From Neobacillus bataviensis LMG 21833 (GTDB lineage: Bacteria; Bacillota; Bacilli; Bacillales; Cytobacillaceae): 64,000 nt of DNA. Under the pieces are notes generated by a model. That model had not been told where the DNA came from, searched no databases, and saw only the letters and a list, made by a program, of their open reading frames with translations. The translations under genes and the position numbers were made by a program. The DNA is taken from NCBI RefSeq assembly GCF_000307875.1, contig NZ_AJLS01000141.1, positions 1 to 64,000 on the forward strand. Direction: 5' to 3'. How positions within the stretch are numbered: the stretch's first letter is position 1; the number at the start of each line of letters is the position of its first letter. Positions 17,293 to 25,912 of the stretch are shown here, in pieces.

Positions 17293-18084
17293 ATGACAAC
17301 CATTATTGGTTTACTATTAGCAATTATTTTTATTGGCGTAGGGATGGTATTGAAAGGGGTATCCGTTCAGTCCCTTGCGAACCCCGCCGCTTTTTTAATT
17401 ATTTTTGGCGGAACCATTGCTGCTCTGCTTGTCGCCTTTCCCATGAGTGAGATTAAGAAACTGCCGCAATTATTGAGAATTGCCTTTTTGGAACCGAAGC
17501 TCCCGACACAAACAGAGATTATTGACACGATGGTGGAATGGTCGATTGTTGCAAGGACGGAAGGTGTTCTAGCCTTGGAGGAAATTGCCGAAACGGTGGA
17601 CGATCCATTTTTAAAAAATGGCTTAGAAATGATTATTGATGGCAGTGACCGTAAGCAGATGGAAGAGATTTTATACGATGAATTAGAGTCGGTAGCGGAA
17701 CGACATAAGGTCGGCGCCCTGATCTTCAGCCAAGCTGGCATGTACGCCCCGACTTTGGGAGTGTTGGGAGCGGTTGTCGGATTAATTGCCGCTTTGGGAA
17801 ACTTAAAGGATATGGATAAGTTAGGCTACTCCATCGCAGCAGCATTTATTGCAACACTTTTAGGTATTTTCTCCGGATATGTCCTTTGGCATCCGATTTC
17901 CAATAAATTAAAGCGCATTTCAAAAAAAGAACAGGACATTAAGGTGATGATGATTGATGGCTTGCTAGCCATTCAAGATGGGTTAACCCCTAAATTAATC
18001 GAACGGAAACTGTCTGTCTATTTACCTTCAAAAGCACGCATAAAGCAGGAGGAAATGATAAGTGAAGCGGCGGAGATATTCTAA
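17293..18084 (+). CDS. motA: Flagellar stator subunit MotA
   Basis: Stator protein forming the ion channel with MotB. It has four transmembrane helices (residues ~4-23, ~30-50, ~150-170, ~182-203) and the MotA signature AGMYAPTLGVLGAVVGLIAAL; the cytoplasmic loop carries the conserved charged residues (ARTEGVLALEE; VAERHKVGA). It resembles B. subtilis MotA more than the sodium-type MotP. AGGAG precedes the ATG. It overlaps motB by 23 nt. Confidence 0.92.
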   Translation: MTTIIGLLLAIIFIGVGMVLKGVSVQSLANPAAFLIIFGGTIAALLVAFPMSEIKKLPQLLRIAFLEPKLPTQTEIIDTMVEWSIVARTEGVLALEEIAETVDDPFLKNGLEMIIDGSDRKQMEEILYDELESVAERHKVGALIFSQAGMYAPTLGVLGAVVGLIAALGNLKDMDKLGYSIAAAFIATLLGIFSGYVLWHPISNKLKRISKKEQDIKVMMIDGLLAIQDGLTPKLIERKLSVYLPSKARIKQEEMISEAAEIF

Positions 18085-18781
18085 CCATGACGAAGAGCAT
18101 ATTGACGAAAGCTGGTTAATCCCATATTCAGATCTTTTAACATTGCTGCTGGCGCTGTTTATCGTCCTTTTTGCTTCAGGCAGTATCAACAACGATAAGC
18201 TTCAGCAAATTATGATCTCGATGAATAGCGCTTTAAAAGGACAAGGGAGCAGCATGATCCTTAAAGAAAATAGCGGAATAACGAAGGAACTTGAAAAAAG
18301 TAAACCGCAGACAAATAAACAAGCGGAAACAGAGAAACTACAGAGTTTAATGGGGCAAATTGAAAATTATATTAATGAACGGGGATTAAACAAGGTCATC
18401 ACGATTCAGGATGAACCGAAAGGGATTAAACTTTCGTTAAAAGATGTGATTTTGTATGAATCAGGCAGTGCTGAATTAAAAGGAGATTCTCTCTCGATTC
18501 TAACCGATCTTTTGGATTTAATTAAGCAAGTGGAAAATCCCATCAGCATCGAAGGTCATACGGACAATGTCCCGATTACAGGCGGCAGGTTCAAATCGAA
18601 TTGGGAATTATCATCCGCACGCGCGTTAACGGTTCTTTATTTTTTCGAGGAGAAAGGGATCCCGTCTAACAAGCTGCAATTTTCCGGATTTGGGGAACAA
18701 AAACCAATTTTTCCAAATGATACGCTTGAACATAGACAGGCGAATCGCCGCGTAGATATCACTATTTTAAAAACAGAATAA
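18062..18781 (+). CDS. motB: Flagellar stator subunit MotB
   Basis: Peptidoglycan-anchored stator partner. Residues ~16-40 (SWLIPYSDLLTLLLALFIVL) are the single transmembrane helix with the proton-carrying Asp in the PYSD context. The C-terminal OmpA-like domain (residues ~140-235) shows IEGHTDNVPITGGRFKSNW and RRVDI. The start is GTG behind GCAGGAGG, inside the end of motA. The pattern SWLxPYxDxLTLLLALF fits proton-driven MotB rather than MotS. Confidence 0.93.
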   Translation: MKRRRYSNHDEEHIDESWLIPYSDLLTLLLALFIVLFASGSINNDKLQQIMISMNSALKGQGSSMILKENSGITKELEKSKPQTNKQAETEKLQSLMGQIENYINERGLNKVITIQDEPKGIKLSLKDVILYESGSAELKGDSLSILTDLLDLIKQVENPISIEGHTDNVPITGGRFKSNWELSSARALTVLYFFEEKGIPSNKLQFSGFGEQKPIFPNDTLEHRQANRRVDITILKTE

Positions 18782-18794
18782 TAAATGATAAAAT

Positions 18795-18825
18795 GAACGC
18801 CCAATTAACAAATTGGCGTTTTTTG
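18795..18825 (+). terminator. Terminator after motB
   Basis: AACGCCCAATT pairs with AATTGGCGTT (one bulge), followed by a T run. Confidence 0.8.
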
Positions 18826-18910
18826 CTTACATTTCCGGCATTATTGGACATACTATCAGACAAGTCAAAATAAACGCCAGTTATGGACGGATATAATGAG
18901 GAGTTACGCG

Positions 18911-19381
18911 ATGTCTTTAGTGATTTTTTCAACTGTAAGTTTAATTGCCGTTATTTATTTTGCGGTTAAGCCAAAGAGTCTTACACCACTTGAACTAGTG
19001 ATGATCGTGATCCTTGTGATTTATCTGGACAGCAATGTGATGGATATTGTCATGTTAAACCTGAAGCGGATTCATTTATCGGAAAATCTCGCAGGCCAGT
19101 TTGCCTTTTATTGCACCTTTATCCTACTATATCCGCTGATGATTGCCTGGAATATTGATCATATAAGTTCCATCCGACATAAATTAGGTAAATTTATTTT
19201 CGTGCTCCTCACCATTTTGACCATTACCGGGTTTGAAAGCTTAAGCAAATATGTAAAAGTTGTAACATACGTCAACTGGAACTGGTGGTTGGATCTTGCT
19301 CAATGGCTTACGATTTGGCTGGCTACTTATTTTATCCATAAGTTGTTCCAAAAATTAGTCCTGAAAGAGTTGAAGCAATAA
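18911..19381 (+). CDS. Small multi-pass membrane protein, unknown function
   Basis: About five hydrophobic helices in 156 residues, no soluble domain, ending in a short basic tail. It resembles the CBO0543-type membrane proteins found in many spore-formers, whose function is unknown. The ATG at 18911 is preferred to one at 18896 because GAGGAG lies 8 nt upstream. Its stop overlaps the next gene's start (TAATG), so the two are one transcription unit and perhaps arose by duplication. Confidence 0.6.
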   Translation: MSLVIFSTVSLIAVIYFAVKPKSLTPLELVMIVILVIYLDSNVMDIVMLNLKRIHLSENLAGQFAFYCTFILLYPLMIAWNIDHISSIRHKLGKFIFVLLTILTITGFESLSKYVKVVTYVNWNWWLDLAQWLTIWLATYFIHKLFQKLVLKELKQ

Positions 19382-19878
19382 TGCTCCCATTTCCGGAAAG
19401 GTTCGATAGCAATGAATGGTTTATTATCATTTCCTTACTTGTCACGTATGCTATTATTTTTATTCTTCCAAAGAGGTTTCCGCATACTATTAGTTTGATC
19501 ATGCTCCTTTTTAGCATGACATATGTCCAAGTTCTTGACCATATTTTAGCTGGATTAAGTTTTGATTTATATGACATCAATGACGTGGAGAAATACGAAT
19601 GGCTCGACCTCATTACGTGGTTCCTCTATCCGCCATTTGGCTACATTCTCGTCTACTTTTTTGATAGATGGTCCGTTCGCAGCGTTGGTGTATTTTGGTA
19701 TATTTTACTCTGGGCATTTATTGCAGTGGGGGAAGAGGCTCTTAGCTTGAAGTTTAACATCTTTACCTACACCGGGTGGAAACTACCCTATTCCTTCCCC
19801 GTTTATCTCATCACCTTGAGTATTTATCTACTTTTCTTCCTATATATAAAAAGCACTTTTGAAAAATTAAAACAATAA
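19381..19878 (+). CDS. CBO0543-like membrane protein
   Basis: 165 residues, five predicted membrane helices. The segment YEWLDLITWFLYPPFGYILVY and the later TYTGWKLPYSFPVYL resemble the CBO0543 family. The ATG overlaps the preceding stop (TAATG). Gene content around it (motility block on one side, dehydrogenase on the other) gives no hint of function. Confidence 0.65.
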   Translation: MLPFPERFDSNEWFIIISLLVTYAIIFILPKRFPHTISLIMLLFSMTYVQVLDHILAGLSFDLYDINDVEKYEWLDLITWFLYPPFGYILVYFFDRWSVRSVGVFWYILLWAFIAVGEEALSLKFNIFTYTGWKLPYSFPVYLITLSIYLLFFLYIKSTFEKLKQ

Positions 19879-19921
19879 AGGACCAGTTTCACGAAGAATC
19901 CGACCCTTTTTCATACAAACT

Positions 19922-20893
19922 TCATTTTTTTATATCAACTGGTGTTATCGCTTGACCGCTAGTTAATACGCTTACCAGATTGTCCGCCGCCAAATTCGCC
20001 ATGCTCATTCTCGTCTGGATACTTGCACTGCCGATATGCGGCAAGGTAACTACATTGGGTAAAGACAGTAACGCGTGATCCACCGGGACCGGCTCTTGTT
20101 CAAACACATCAAGCCCGGCAGCCCAAATTTGTCTTTCTTTAAGGGCATGATACAAGGCATCCTCGTCAACAATCCCGCCTCTTGCTGTGTTAATCAAGAT
20201 ACCCGTCCGTTTCATCAAAGCCAACTCTTCTTTTCCAATCAGGTGGTGAACTGCAGGACTGTATGGGAGCAGAAGGCAGACAAAATCAGCTTGCTGCAGC
20301 AATTCCTTTACCTCTCGAAAGTGGATTCCCAGTTCCTGCTCCTTTTCCTGTTTTCGAGTCCGGTTATAGTACAGGACATTCATATCAAAGCCCTTAGCCC
20401 GCTTGACGAGTGCCTCTCCAATTCTGCCCAGACCAATAATTCCAAGTGTGGCTCCATATACATCTTGTCCGGTTAGCTGCATCAAAGACCATGCCCCCCA
20501 CTCGCCATTCCGCAGCATGTCAGAAGACTCCACAACCCTCCGTGCGGCTGCCATTAACAAGGCAAAGGTTAAATCTGCTGTCGTTTCGGTTAAGACTCCT
20601 GGTGTGTTGGTTACAATAATGTTTTTTCTTGCAGCGGCTTCGATATCGATATTGTTATAGCCGACCGCCAGATTACAAATCACCCTTAGATGCTGTGCAT
20701 TAGCGAGGACCTCTTCATCAATCAGATCCGTTAACAAACATAATAGGCCATCGACTTCTACGATTTCTTTTAGTAAAACCTCCCGTGGAACAGGAATCGT
20801 TTCCTCCTCCCACATTTTGATGTGAAAATGGTTGGTGATTTTTTCAACAATCTCCTCAGGAAGCTTTCTAGTTATGTAAACTGTACCGTTCAA
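19922..20893 (-). CDS. D-isomer 2-hydroxyacid dehydrogenase (glyoxylate/hydroxypyruvate reductase type)
   Basis: NAD(P)-dependent reduction of 2-keto acids to D-2-hydroxy acids. The Rossmann motif is GIIGLGRIGEAL, and the catalytic triad is visible: Arg in INTARGGIVDE, Glu in DVFEQEP, His in LPHIGSAS. Length ~323 is typical for D-glycerate dehydrogenases. The start is probably TTG at 20893 with AGGTGGGG upstream; a GTG at 20905 would extend it by four codons. It is a single gene convergent with the membrane pair. Exact substrate cannot be read from the sequence. Confidence 0.85.
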   Translation of the reverse strand: MNGTVYITRKLPEEIVEKITNHFHIKMWEEETIPVPREVLLKEIVEVDGLLCLLTDLIDEEVLANAQHLRVICNLAVGYNNIDIEAAARKNIIVTNTPGVLTETTADLTFALLMAAARRVVESSDMLRNGEWGAWSLMQLTGQDVYGATLGIIGLGRIGEALVKRAKGFDMNVLYYNRTRKQEKEQELGIHFREVKELLQQADFVCLLLPYSPAVHHLIGKEELALMKRTGILINTARGGIVDEDALYHALKERQIWAAGLDVFEQEPVPVDHALLSLPNVVTLPHIGSASIQTRMSMANLAADNLVSVLTSGQAITPVDIKK

Positions 20894-21091
20894 TTGATTC
20901 CCCACCTTTTAGGCTTTACCCACGTTTTTTGACCCGTCAATTCTCTTTTTATCCTACCATAGTTCTTACTGAATATGAAAAATATGGGCATAGGTTGAGG
21001 GCGATGGAAAATGGAAGTATAATAGGTTAATAATCACTAGTAGGGCAAAAGTATAAAGACCTGTTACCAGGCATCATGATTGGGGGAAAAC

Positions 21092-22000
21092 ATGAAACAG
21101 GAAGGTTCAAAATCTATTGGGCTGCCGCTGACCATATCGATTATCGCCATCTCGTTTTCGGCTATTTTTGTAAAATGGTCAGATGCACCAGCCTCCATTT
21201 TGAGTATGTACCGCATGTGGTTTGCAAGTATTTTGATGATTCCGATCGTATGGAAAAATCGCCACGAATTCAAAAAAATCGTCAAAAAGGATTGGTTCTT
21301 TTTATTTTTTTCCGGCTTCTTTTTGGCGCTGCACTTTGTCCTTTGGTTCGGCTCATTAAAGCTAACAACGGTAGCAAGTTCAACGATCATTCTTGCCTTG
21401 CAGCCGATTGTTTCGCTAGTCGGGGGCTTTTTCCTATTTAAAGAACGAACGACACTGTCAGCATTAATGACGATGGGGATTGCCATTGTCGGCGCGATGA
21501 TGATCGGCTGGGGGGATTTCGGTTTAAGCCGGGATGCCATTATGGGCGATCTGCTCTCGTTCTTCAGCGTCATCGCTGTGGTTGGCTACTTATTTATTGG
21601 GCAAACCATCGTGAAAAAAGTATCGCACTGGCTTTACAGCTTTTGTGTATTTTTCTTTGCAGCCATCATTCTTACCATTTATAACGTGGGAACTGGTGTT
21701 GACCTTGTAGGTTATCCCGGCAAAGAATGGGGGATCTTCCTTTTACTTGCCACCGTTCCAACCGTCAGCCACGTCATCAATAACTGGCTGTTAAACTATG
21801 TCAATGCGACAACGATCTCCATGAGTATTTTAGGCGAACCTGTCGGATCGACAATCTTAGCCATGCTTTTATTAAATGAACATCTCGTCAGTTGGCAAAT
21901 TGCCGGCGGCCTGCTTGTCCTCCTCGGCGTCTTTTTCTTTTTAACAAGGCAAAATAGGCCGATTCCACAAGCGGTAAAAGAAGGGACAATTACTCAATAA
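21092..22000 (+). CDS. EamA-family (DMT) transporter
   Basis: Ten hydrophobic helices in two EamA repeats (residues ~15-140 and ~155-290), with the family's SAIFVKWSDAPASILSMYR beginning and NWLLNYVNATTISMSILGEP in the second half. Probably exports a small metabolite; substrate unknown. The ATG at 21092 follows GGGGG. It is a single gene ending in a strong bidirectional terminator. Confidence 0.8.
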   Translation: MKQEGSKSIGLPLTISIIAISFSAIFVKWSDAPASILSMYRMWFASILMIPIVWKNRHEFKKIVKKDWFFLFFSGFFLALHFVLWFGSLKLTTVASSTIILALQPIVSLVGGFFLFKERTTLSALMTMGIAIVGAMMIGWGDFGLSRDAIMGDLLSFFSVIAVVGYLFIGQTIVKKVSHWLYSFCVFFFAAIILTIYNVGTGVDLVGYPGKEWGIFLLLATVPTVSHVINNWLLNYVNATTISMSILGEPVGSTILAMLLLNEHLVSWQIAGGLLVLLGVFFFLTRQNRPIPQAVKEGTITQ

Positions 22001-22035
22001 AAAGAAGCAGGGGACTGTTCCCTGCTTCTTTTTTA
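21998..22035. terminator. Bidirectional terminator (copy of dispersed repeat)
   Basis: AAAAAGAAGCAGGGGA pairs with TCCCTGCTTCTTTTT between convergent genes. Its core belongs to the GAACCGTCCCCTGCTT family repeated through the window. Confidence 0.85.
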
Positions 22036-22054
22036 GGTATAAATGCCCTGCTTC

Positions 22055-22705
22055 TTACGCCTGTCGGCTTTCAAGCCTGCGTGCAATTAATGATAAGCAA
22101 TAATTTACAATAAAGTACATGAGCGCAACGACTACAAAGACAGGAATTACGTAATTAACATTTTGTGCATAGATGATTTGGGCATTGTGCATAAATTCTG
22201 GTAGGGCAATAATCACGCACAGTGATGTGTCCTTTAATAACGAGATAAATTGACTGACAATAGGTGGCACCATGCGCCGTAAGGCTTGTGGCATGACAAT
22301 GTGCCATAATGTTTGAATATACGTTAACCCCGATGAACGAGCAGCTTCAATTTGTCCTTTATGAATGGAATTCAAGCCGCTTCTTACAATTTCAGCCAGC
22401 ATCGCTGATTCAAACAGAGTCAATGCCGAGATCGCCGCAGCCGTGGGGCTAAGCTTCAATCCCACTTCTGGCAGGGCAAAAAAGGTAAAGAAAATGATCA
22501 GTAACAGCGGCATATTTCGAATCGTTTCGACAATCACCGCCACGACCTTCGAAAGGAACTTAATTTTTGCATAGCGTAAGGTTCCTAACACGATTCCGAT
22601 AATAAAGCTTAATACAATCGAAACAAAGGCAATGTAAAGCGTCACCTTAAAACCATCGGCGAGGAATTTTAAATGATCGACTGAGAGAGCTCCTGCAATA
22701 TCCAT
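22055..22705 (-). CDS. glnP: Polar amino-acid ABC transporter permease (GlnP-like)
   Basis: Membrane subunit with about five helices and the EAA loop EAARSSGLTYIQTLWHIVMPQALRRMVPP that contacts the ATPase. 216 residues. It is the last gene of a four-gene minus-strand operon encoding ATPase, binding protein and two permeases, the layout of glutamine/glutamate importers of the PAAT family. The exact amino acid is inference. Confidence 0.83.
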   Translation of the reverse strand: MDIAGALSVDHLKFLADGFKVTLYIAFVSIVLSFIIGIVLGTLRYAKIKFLSKVVAVIVETIRNMPLLLIIFFTFFALPEVGLKLSPTAAAISALTLFESAMLAEIVRSGLNSIHKGQIEAARSSGLTYIQTLWHIVMPQALRRMVPPIVSQFISLLKDTSLCVIIALPEFMHNAQIIYAQNVNYVIPVFVVVALMYFIVNYCLSLIARRLESRQA

Positions 22706-22717
22706 AAATCCCCCTCC

Positions 22718-23371
22718 TTAATGGCTTCTAGCCAAGCGTTTTTCCAGATAACCTACGCCCAGACTTAATGGTATTGTTAACACAAGATAAAAGATGGCCA
22801 CAAAAATATAGACATCAAATGTAACGAATGTATGGGAGGATACAAGATCACCGAAATACATTAAATCTAACCCAGCAATCATCCCCAAAATCGCGGAGTT
22901 TTTCACCAGATTAATAAACTGGTTGCCAATGGGAGGAATGACTATTTTAATCGCCTGCGGTAAAATAATGACCCTCATCGCCTGCAAATAGGTAAGACCT
23001 GATGATCTCGCTGCCTCCATTTGGCCTTTCGGTACAGATTGTATTCCAGCTCGAATCGCTTCGGCAATGAATGATGCCGTATAAATGGCAAGGGCAATCG
23101 TACCTGCCACAAATCCGGATAGCGTAACTCCGATAGAAGGCAGCCCGATATAAAAGAAGAAGGCTATGATTAGAAGAGGAATATTCCTGATAAACTCTAC
23201 ATATACGCTGCCAATCCAATTTAAGGGTTTAATGGGTGCAATTCTCATAACGGCTACAATCACGCCAATAATAAAGCTTCCGATCAAGGCAATGATGCTA
23301 GACATCACGGTATTCTTAAATCCTTCTAAATATGTATCCAAGTTATCTATCAGTATAGAAAAATCAAGCAA
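22718..23371 (-). CDS. glnM: Polar amino-acid ABC transporter permease (GlnM-like)
   Basis: Second permease of the importer, 217 residues, with EAARSSGLTYLQAMRVIILPQ as the EAA loop. About five helices. The start is TTG with AAGGAGGG 9 nt upstream. It is 12 nt from glnP, so the two are co-translated and probably form a heterodimer. Confidence 0.83.
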   Translation of the reverse strand: MLDFSILIDNLDTYLEGFKNTVMSSIIALIGSFIIGVIVAVMRIAPIKPLNWIGSVYVEFIRNIPLLIIAFFFYIGLPSIGVTLSGFVAGTIALAIYTASFIAEAIRAGIQSVPKGQMEAARSSGLTYLQAMRVIILPQAIKIVIPPIGNQFINLVKNSAILGMIAGLDLMYFGDLVSSHTFVTFDVYIFVAIFYLVLTIPLSLGVGYLEKRLARSH

Positions 23372-23401
23372 ATAGATCTCCCTCCTTTTCTTAAGAAGTG
23401 G

Positions 23402-23426
23402 GGGATGAGCATAAGCTGCTCATCCC
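23402..23426 (-). terminator. Intercistronic hairpin in the gln-type operon
   Basis: GGGATGAGC pairs with GCTCATCCC between the binding-protein and permease genes. There is no T run, so it is more likely an attenuator or 3'-protecting hairpin that keeps binding-protein mRNA abundant. Confidence 0.5.
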
Positions 23427-23440
23427 GATATCAGTGGCTG

Positions 23441-24262
23441 TTAGTTGGATTTGATCCATTTTTTGTGAATTTCATCGTACTTTCCGTTATCTTTCATCTT
23501 CTTTAGAGCGCTATTAATTGCGTCAACTAACTCTTTATTTCCTTTTTTAACCGCAATTCCGTAAGGCTCTTCCGTAAAAGTCCCACCGACTAGCTGATAG
23601 TTTGCATCTTGGTCAACCATTCCATAAAGAATGGAATCATCCGTTGTTAAGGCATCTCCCTGACCGGATTTCAATGCTGTAAAGGCTTCTGTATAGTTTT
23701 CAAATTCTAAAACAGTCGTCTCTGGAGCTTTTTCACGAATATTGATGGCAGATGTTGAGCCTTTAACCGCAAGAACCTTCGTACCCTTTTTCAAATCCTC
23801 AAGTCCTTTGATTGAGCTTCCTTTTTTGACAAGTAATGATTGTCCCGCATCAAAGTACACATCAGAGAAATCAACTTCTTTTTTACGTTCCTCAGAAATC
23901 GTCATCGTTGCAACAATTGCATCAATATCGCCATTGTTTAGCATTGGGATACGAGTTTTAGAGGTAACCTCTTTAAACTCAACTTTCTTCTCATCGCCAA
24001 GAATGTCTTTCGCCAACTGTTTTGAAATATCAATATCAAAACCTTCTACTTCGCCGGAAGACGGGTTCTTAAGTCCAAATAATCGTGTATCATATTTTAC
24101 ACCGATCACAATTTTTCCATCTGCCTTGATTTGTTCTAAAGCATTTTTTGCTGTTGCTGTACCCGCGGTTTCTTTTTTCTCCTCTTTACCGCATGCTGAA
24201 AGCAGCATGGAAGCCGATAATAAAAGAACTCCCGCAATCTTACTTGTTTTACTCTTAAACAT
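23441..24262 (-). CDS. glnH: Amino-acid ABC transporter substrate-binding lipoprotein (GlnH-like)
   Basis: Extracellular receptor of the importer. Residues 1-25 are a lipoprotein signal with lipobox LSAC (Cys ~25). The SBP family 3 fold is clear: GKIVIGVKYDTRLFGL, EGFDIDISKQLAKDI, and DAIVATMTISEERKKEVDFS. 273 residues. The ATG follows AAGGGGG. It lies between the ATPase gene and the permeases. Confidence 0.85.
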   Translation of the reverse strand: MFKSKTSKIAGVLLLSASMLLSACGKEEKKETAGTATAKNALEQIKADGKIVIGVKYDTRLFGLKNPSSGEVEGFDIDISKQLAKDILGDEKKVEFKEVTSKTRIPMLNNGDIDAIVATMTISEERKKEVDFSDVYFDAGQSLLVKKGSSIKGLEDLKKGTKVLAVKGSTSAINIREKAPETTVLEFENYTEAFTALKSGQGDALTTDDSILYGMVDQDANYQLVGGTFTEEPYGIAVKKGNKELVDAINSALKKMKDNGKYDEIHKKWIKSN

Positions 24263-24280
24263 AGTAATCCCCCTTAGTTT

Positions 24281-25009
24281 CTAATGATTTAATATACGGC
24301 TTAAAAATAGACGCGCTCTCTCTTCTTTTGGATTCGCGTAAAAATCAGCCGGTTTTCCCTGTTCAAGAATCTGCCCATGGTCCATGAATATGATGCGATC
24401 GGCTACTTCTTTCGCAAATCCCATTTCATGGGTAACGACGACCATCGTCATCCCTTCTTTTGCTAGCGCTTTCATAACATCCAGCACTTCGCCAATCATT
24501 TCCGGATCGAGAGCAGACGTAGGCTCATCAAACAGCATAATTTCAGGCTTCATGGCAAGTCCTCTTGCAATCGCCACCCTTTGCTGCTGGCCACCTGATA
24601 ACTGCGATGGATAAGCGTTTGCCTTTTCTGGTATACCTACTTTTTCAAGATAATACCTGGCTATTTTCTCAGCTTCCGCTTTCGATTGTTTTAATACCAT
24701 CAAGGGTGCAATCGTAATGTTTTCAAGAACGGTTTTATGTGGATATAAGTAAAAATGCTGAAATACCATCCCGATATTTCGTCTTAATTGATTGATATTT
24801 GCCTTTTTGTCATTTACCTTAAAACCATTAACGGTTAATTCTCCGCCAGAGATCGTTTCTAGCTGATTAATACAGCGAAGCAGCGTACTTTTCCCTGACC
24901 CTGAAGGCCCGATGACAACGACCACTTCTCCTTTATTAATTTCTAGATTAATATCTTTGAGAACATGAAAGTCCCCATAATATTTGTTTACCGAATCAAA
25001 CTGAATCAC
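24281..25009 (-). CDS. glnQ: Amino-acid ABC transporter ATP-binding protein (GlnQ-like)
   Basis: ATPase of the importer. Walker A GPSGSGKSTLLR, signature LSGGQQQRVAIARG, Walker B EIMLFDEPTSALDPE, and H-loop VVTHEMGFA. I place the start at the GTG at 25009 (product MIQFDSVNKYYGD, 242 residues, the standard GlnQ length), because GGAGGAGG lies 6 nt upstream; the open frame runs further 5' without a supporting RBS. It is the first gene of the operon. Confidence 0.87.
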   Translation of the reverse strand: MIQFDSVNKYYGDFHVLKDINLEINKGEVVVVIGPSGSGKSTLLRCINQLETISGGELTVNGFKVNDKKANINQLRRNIGMVFQHFYLYPHKTVLENITIAPLMVLKQSKAEAEKIARYYLEKVGIPEKANAYPSQLSGGQQQRVAIARGLAMKPEIMLFDEPTSALDPEMIGEVLDVMKALAKEGMTMVVVTHEMGFAKEVADRIIFMDHGQILEQGKPADFYANPKEERARLFLSRILNH

Positions 25010-25236
25010 GCCAATCCTCCTCCCTGTTGTTCTTTTCCTATGTATGCGGCCTGTTGAATGGACATTTGTCGATAAATTGTTACTCTTTAGAATTGACAAA
25101 TAACTACAGGTATATAGACATACTACAGTTTATTTCGTATTTAGTAAATATCAATTCGGAAACTTTCAAATATTTCTGCATATTTTTTACCATTTTTTTG
25201 AGGATATTTTTTAAAAAAGGCGTCTCCTGAATCTTT

Positions 25237-25252
25237 GTTCGTTATACTGAAC
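25237..25252. promoter_or_regulatory. Putative operator, site 1
   Basis: GTTCGTTATACTGAAC: inverted GTTC/GAAC half-sites around a TATA centre. It matches site 2 (25374-25389) at 13 of 16 positions. Both lie in the ~395-bp divergent region between glnQ and the exported-protein genes. Confidence 0.5.
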
Positions 25253-25373
25253 GAAATAATAAGAAAAAAGAAGAAATCATACGAAAAAGTACCATTTTAT
25301 TGACATTACCTCCATATTTAGGGATATATGAGGTTTTATTTCTATTTTTTTGTATATTATAATGAACTTATTA

Positions 25374-25389
25374 GTTCAATATAATGAAC
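25374..25389. promoter_or_regulatory. Putative operator, site 2
   Basis: GTTCAATATAATGAAC, immediately upstream of the RBS of the first exported-protein gene. A further half-site, ATAATGAAC at 25360-25368, precedes it, so three GAAC or GTTC boxes cluster here. The regulator is unknown. Confidence 0.5.
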
Positions 25390-25405
25390 AGTGAGGGTGG
25401 TGAAA

Positions 25406-25849
25406 ATGAAGAGACTCACAGCGAGCGTTCTATTTGCACTTATGATGTTAGGGGTAGGAACTACATATGCTTTTTCAGATGCTGGTACGGCCATTTCCAC
25501 TTGGTTCCAACATTCCTTTATAGAACGAAGCAGCGAAATAGAGAATGCGGCAACGAACGACATGATTGCTTCATTTACAAGGCTATCAATAGACATTCAA
25601 AACGCTGCACAAATGGCAGGGGAGCAATTAATGGAGTTTCAATTGAAAATGACGGCCGATTCTGAAAAAACGGTTGATGAACATAATGAACATTATATCC
25701 AGCAGCTTCAGGCGACCAAGGAAAATCTCAAAAAACAAAATGAACATGCAATCCAGCTTTACACAGAACAAGCAAAAGCTAGAGAAGCAGCACAAATAAC
25801 CAAGGATGCCGAAGCAATTCTAGCGGAGCTATTAGAAGAACAAAATTGA
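25406..25849 (+). CDS. Small exported helical protein A (unrecognised family)
   Basis: 147 residues. Residues 1-~23 are a Sec signal peptide (MKRLTASVLFALMMLGVGTT). The mature N-terminus carries DAGTAISTWF followed by SSEIEN; after it comes one long charged helix with Gln, Glu and Lys heptads (~residues 45-145) and no Cys. I do not recognise the family. The next two genes share this motif without gaps. The ATG at 25406 is chosen because GGGTGGTG lies upstream; a GTG at 25391 has none. It is the first gene of the set and has a putative operator directly upstream. Confidence 0.7.
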   Translation: MKRLTASVLFALMMLGVGTTYAFSDAGTAISTWFQHSFIERSSEIENAATNDMIASFTRLSIDIQNAAQMAGEQLMEFQLKMTADSEKTVDEHNEHYIQQLQATKENLKKQNEHAIQLYTEQAKAREAAQITKDAEAILAELLEEQN

Positions 25850-25912
25850 TTACCGGATCCAATCGTGTTCTTTAATACAACAAAACCAAAATTTGAAAGG
25901 ATGGAAAAAATC

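Noticed and set aside
21064..21573. A 169-codon minus-strand frame opposite the EamA gene
   Set aside because: Its codon use mirrors the real gene on the plus strand, and it has no RBS.
25100..25130. ACTACAG direct repeats in the glnQ leader as an operator
   Set aside because: Only two short copies with 19-nt spacing in AT-rich DNA; not distinguishable from chance.
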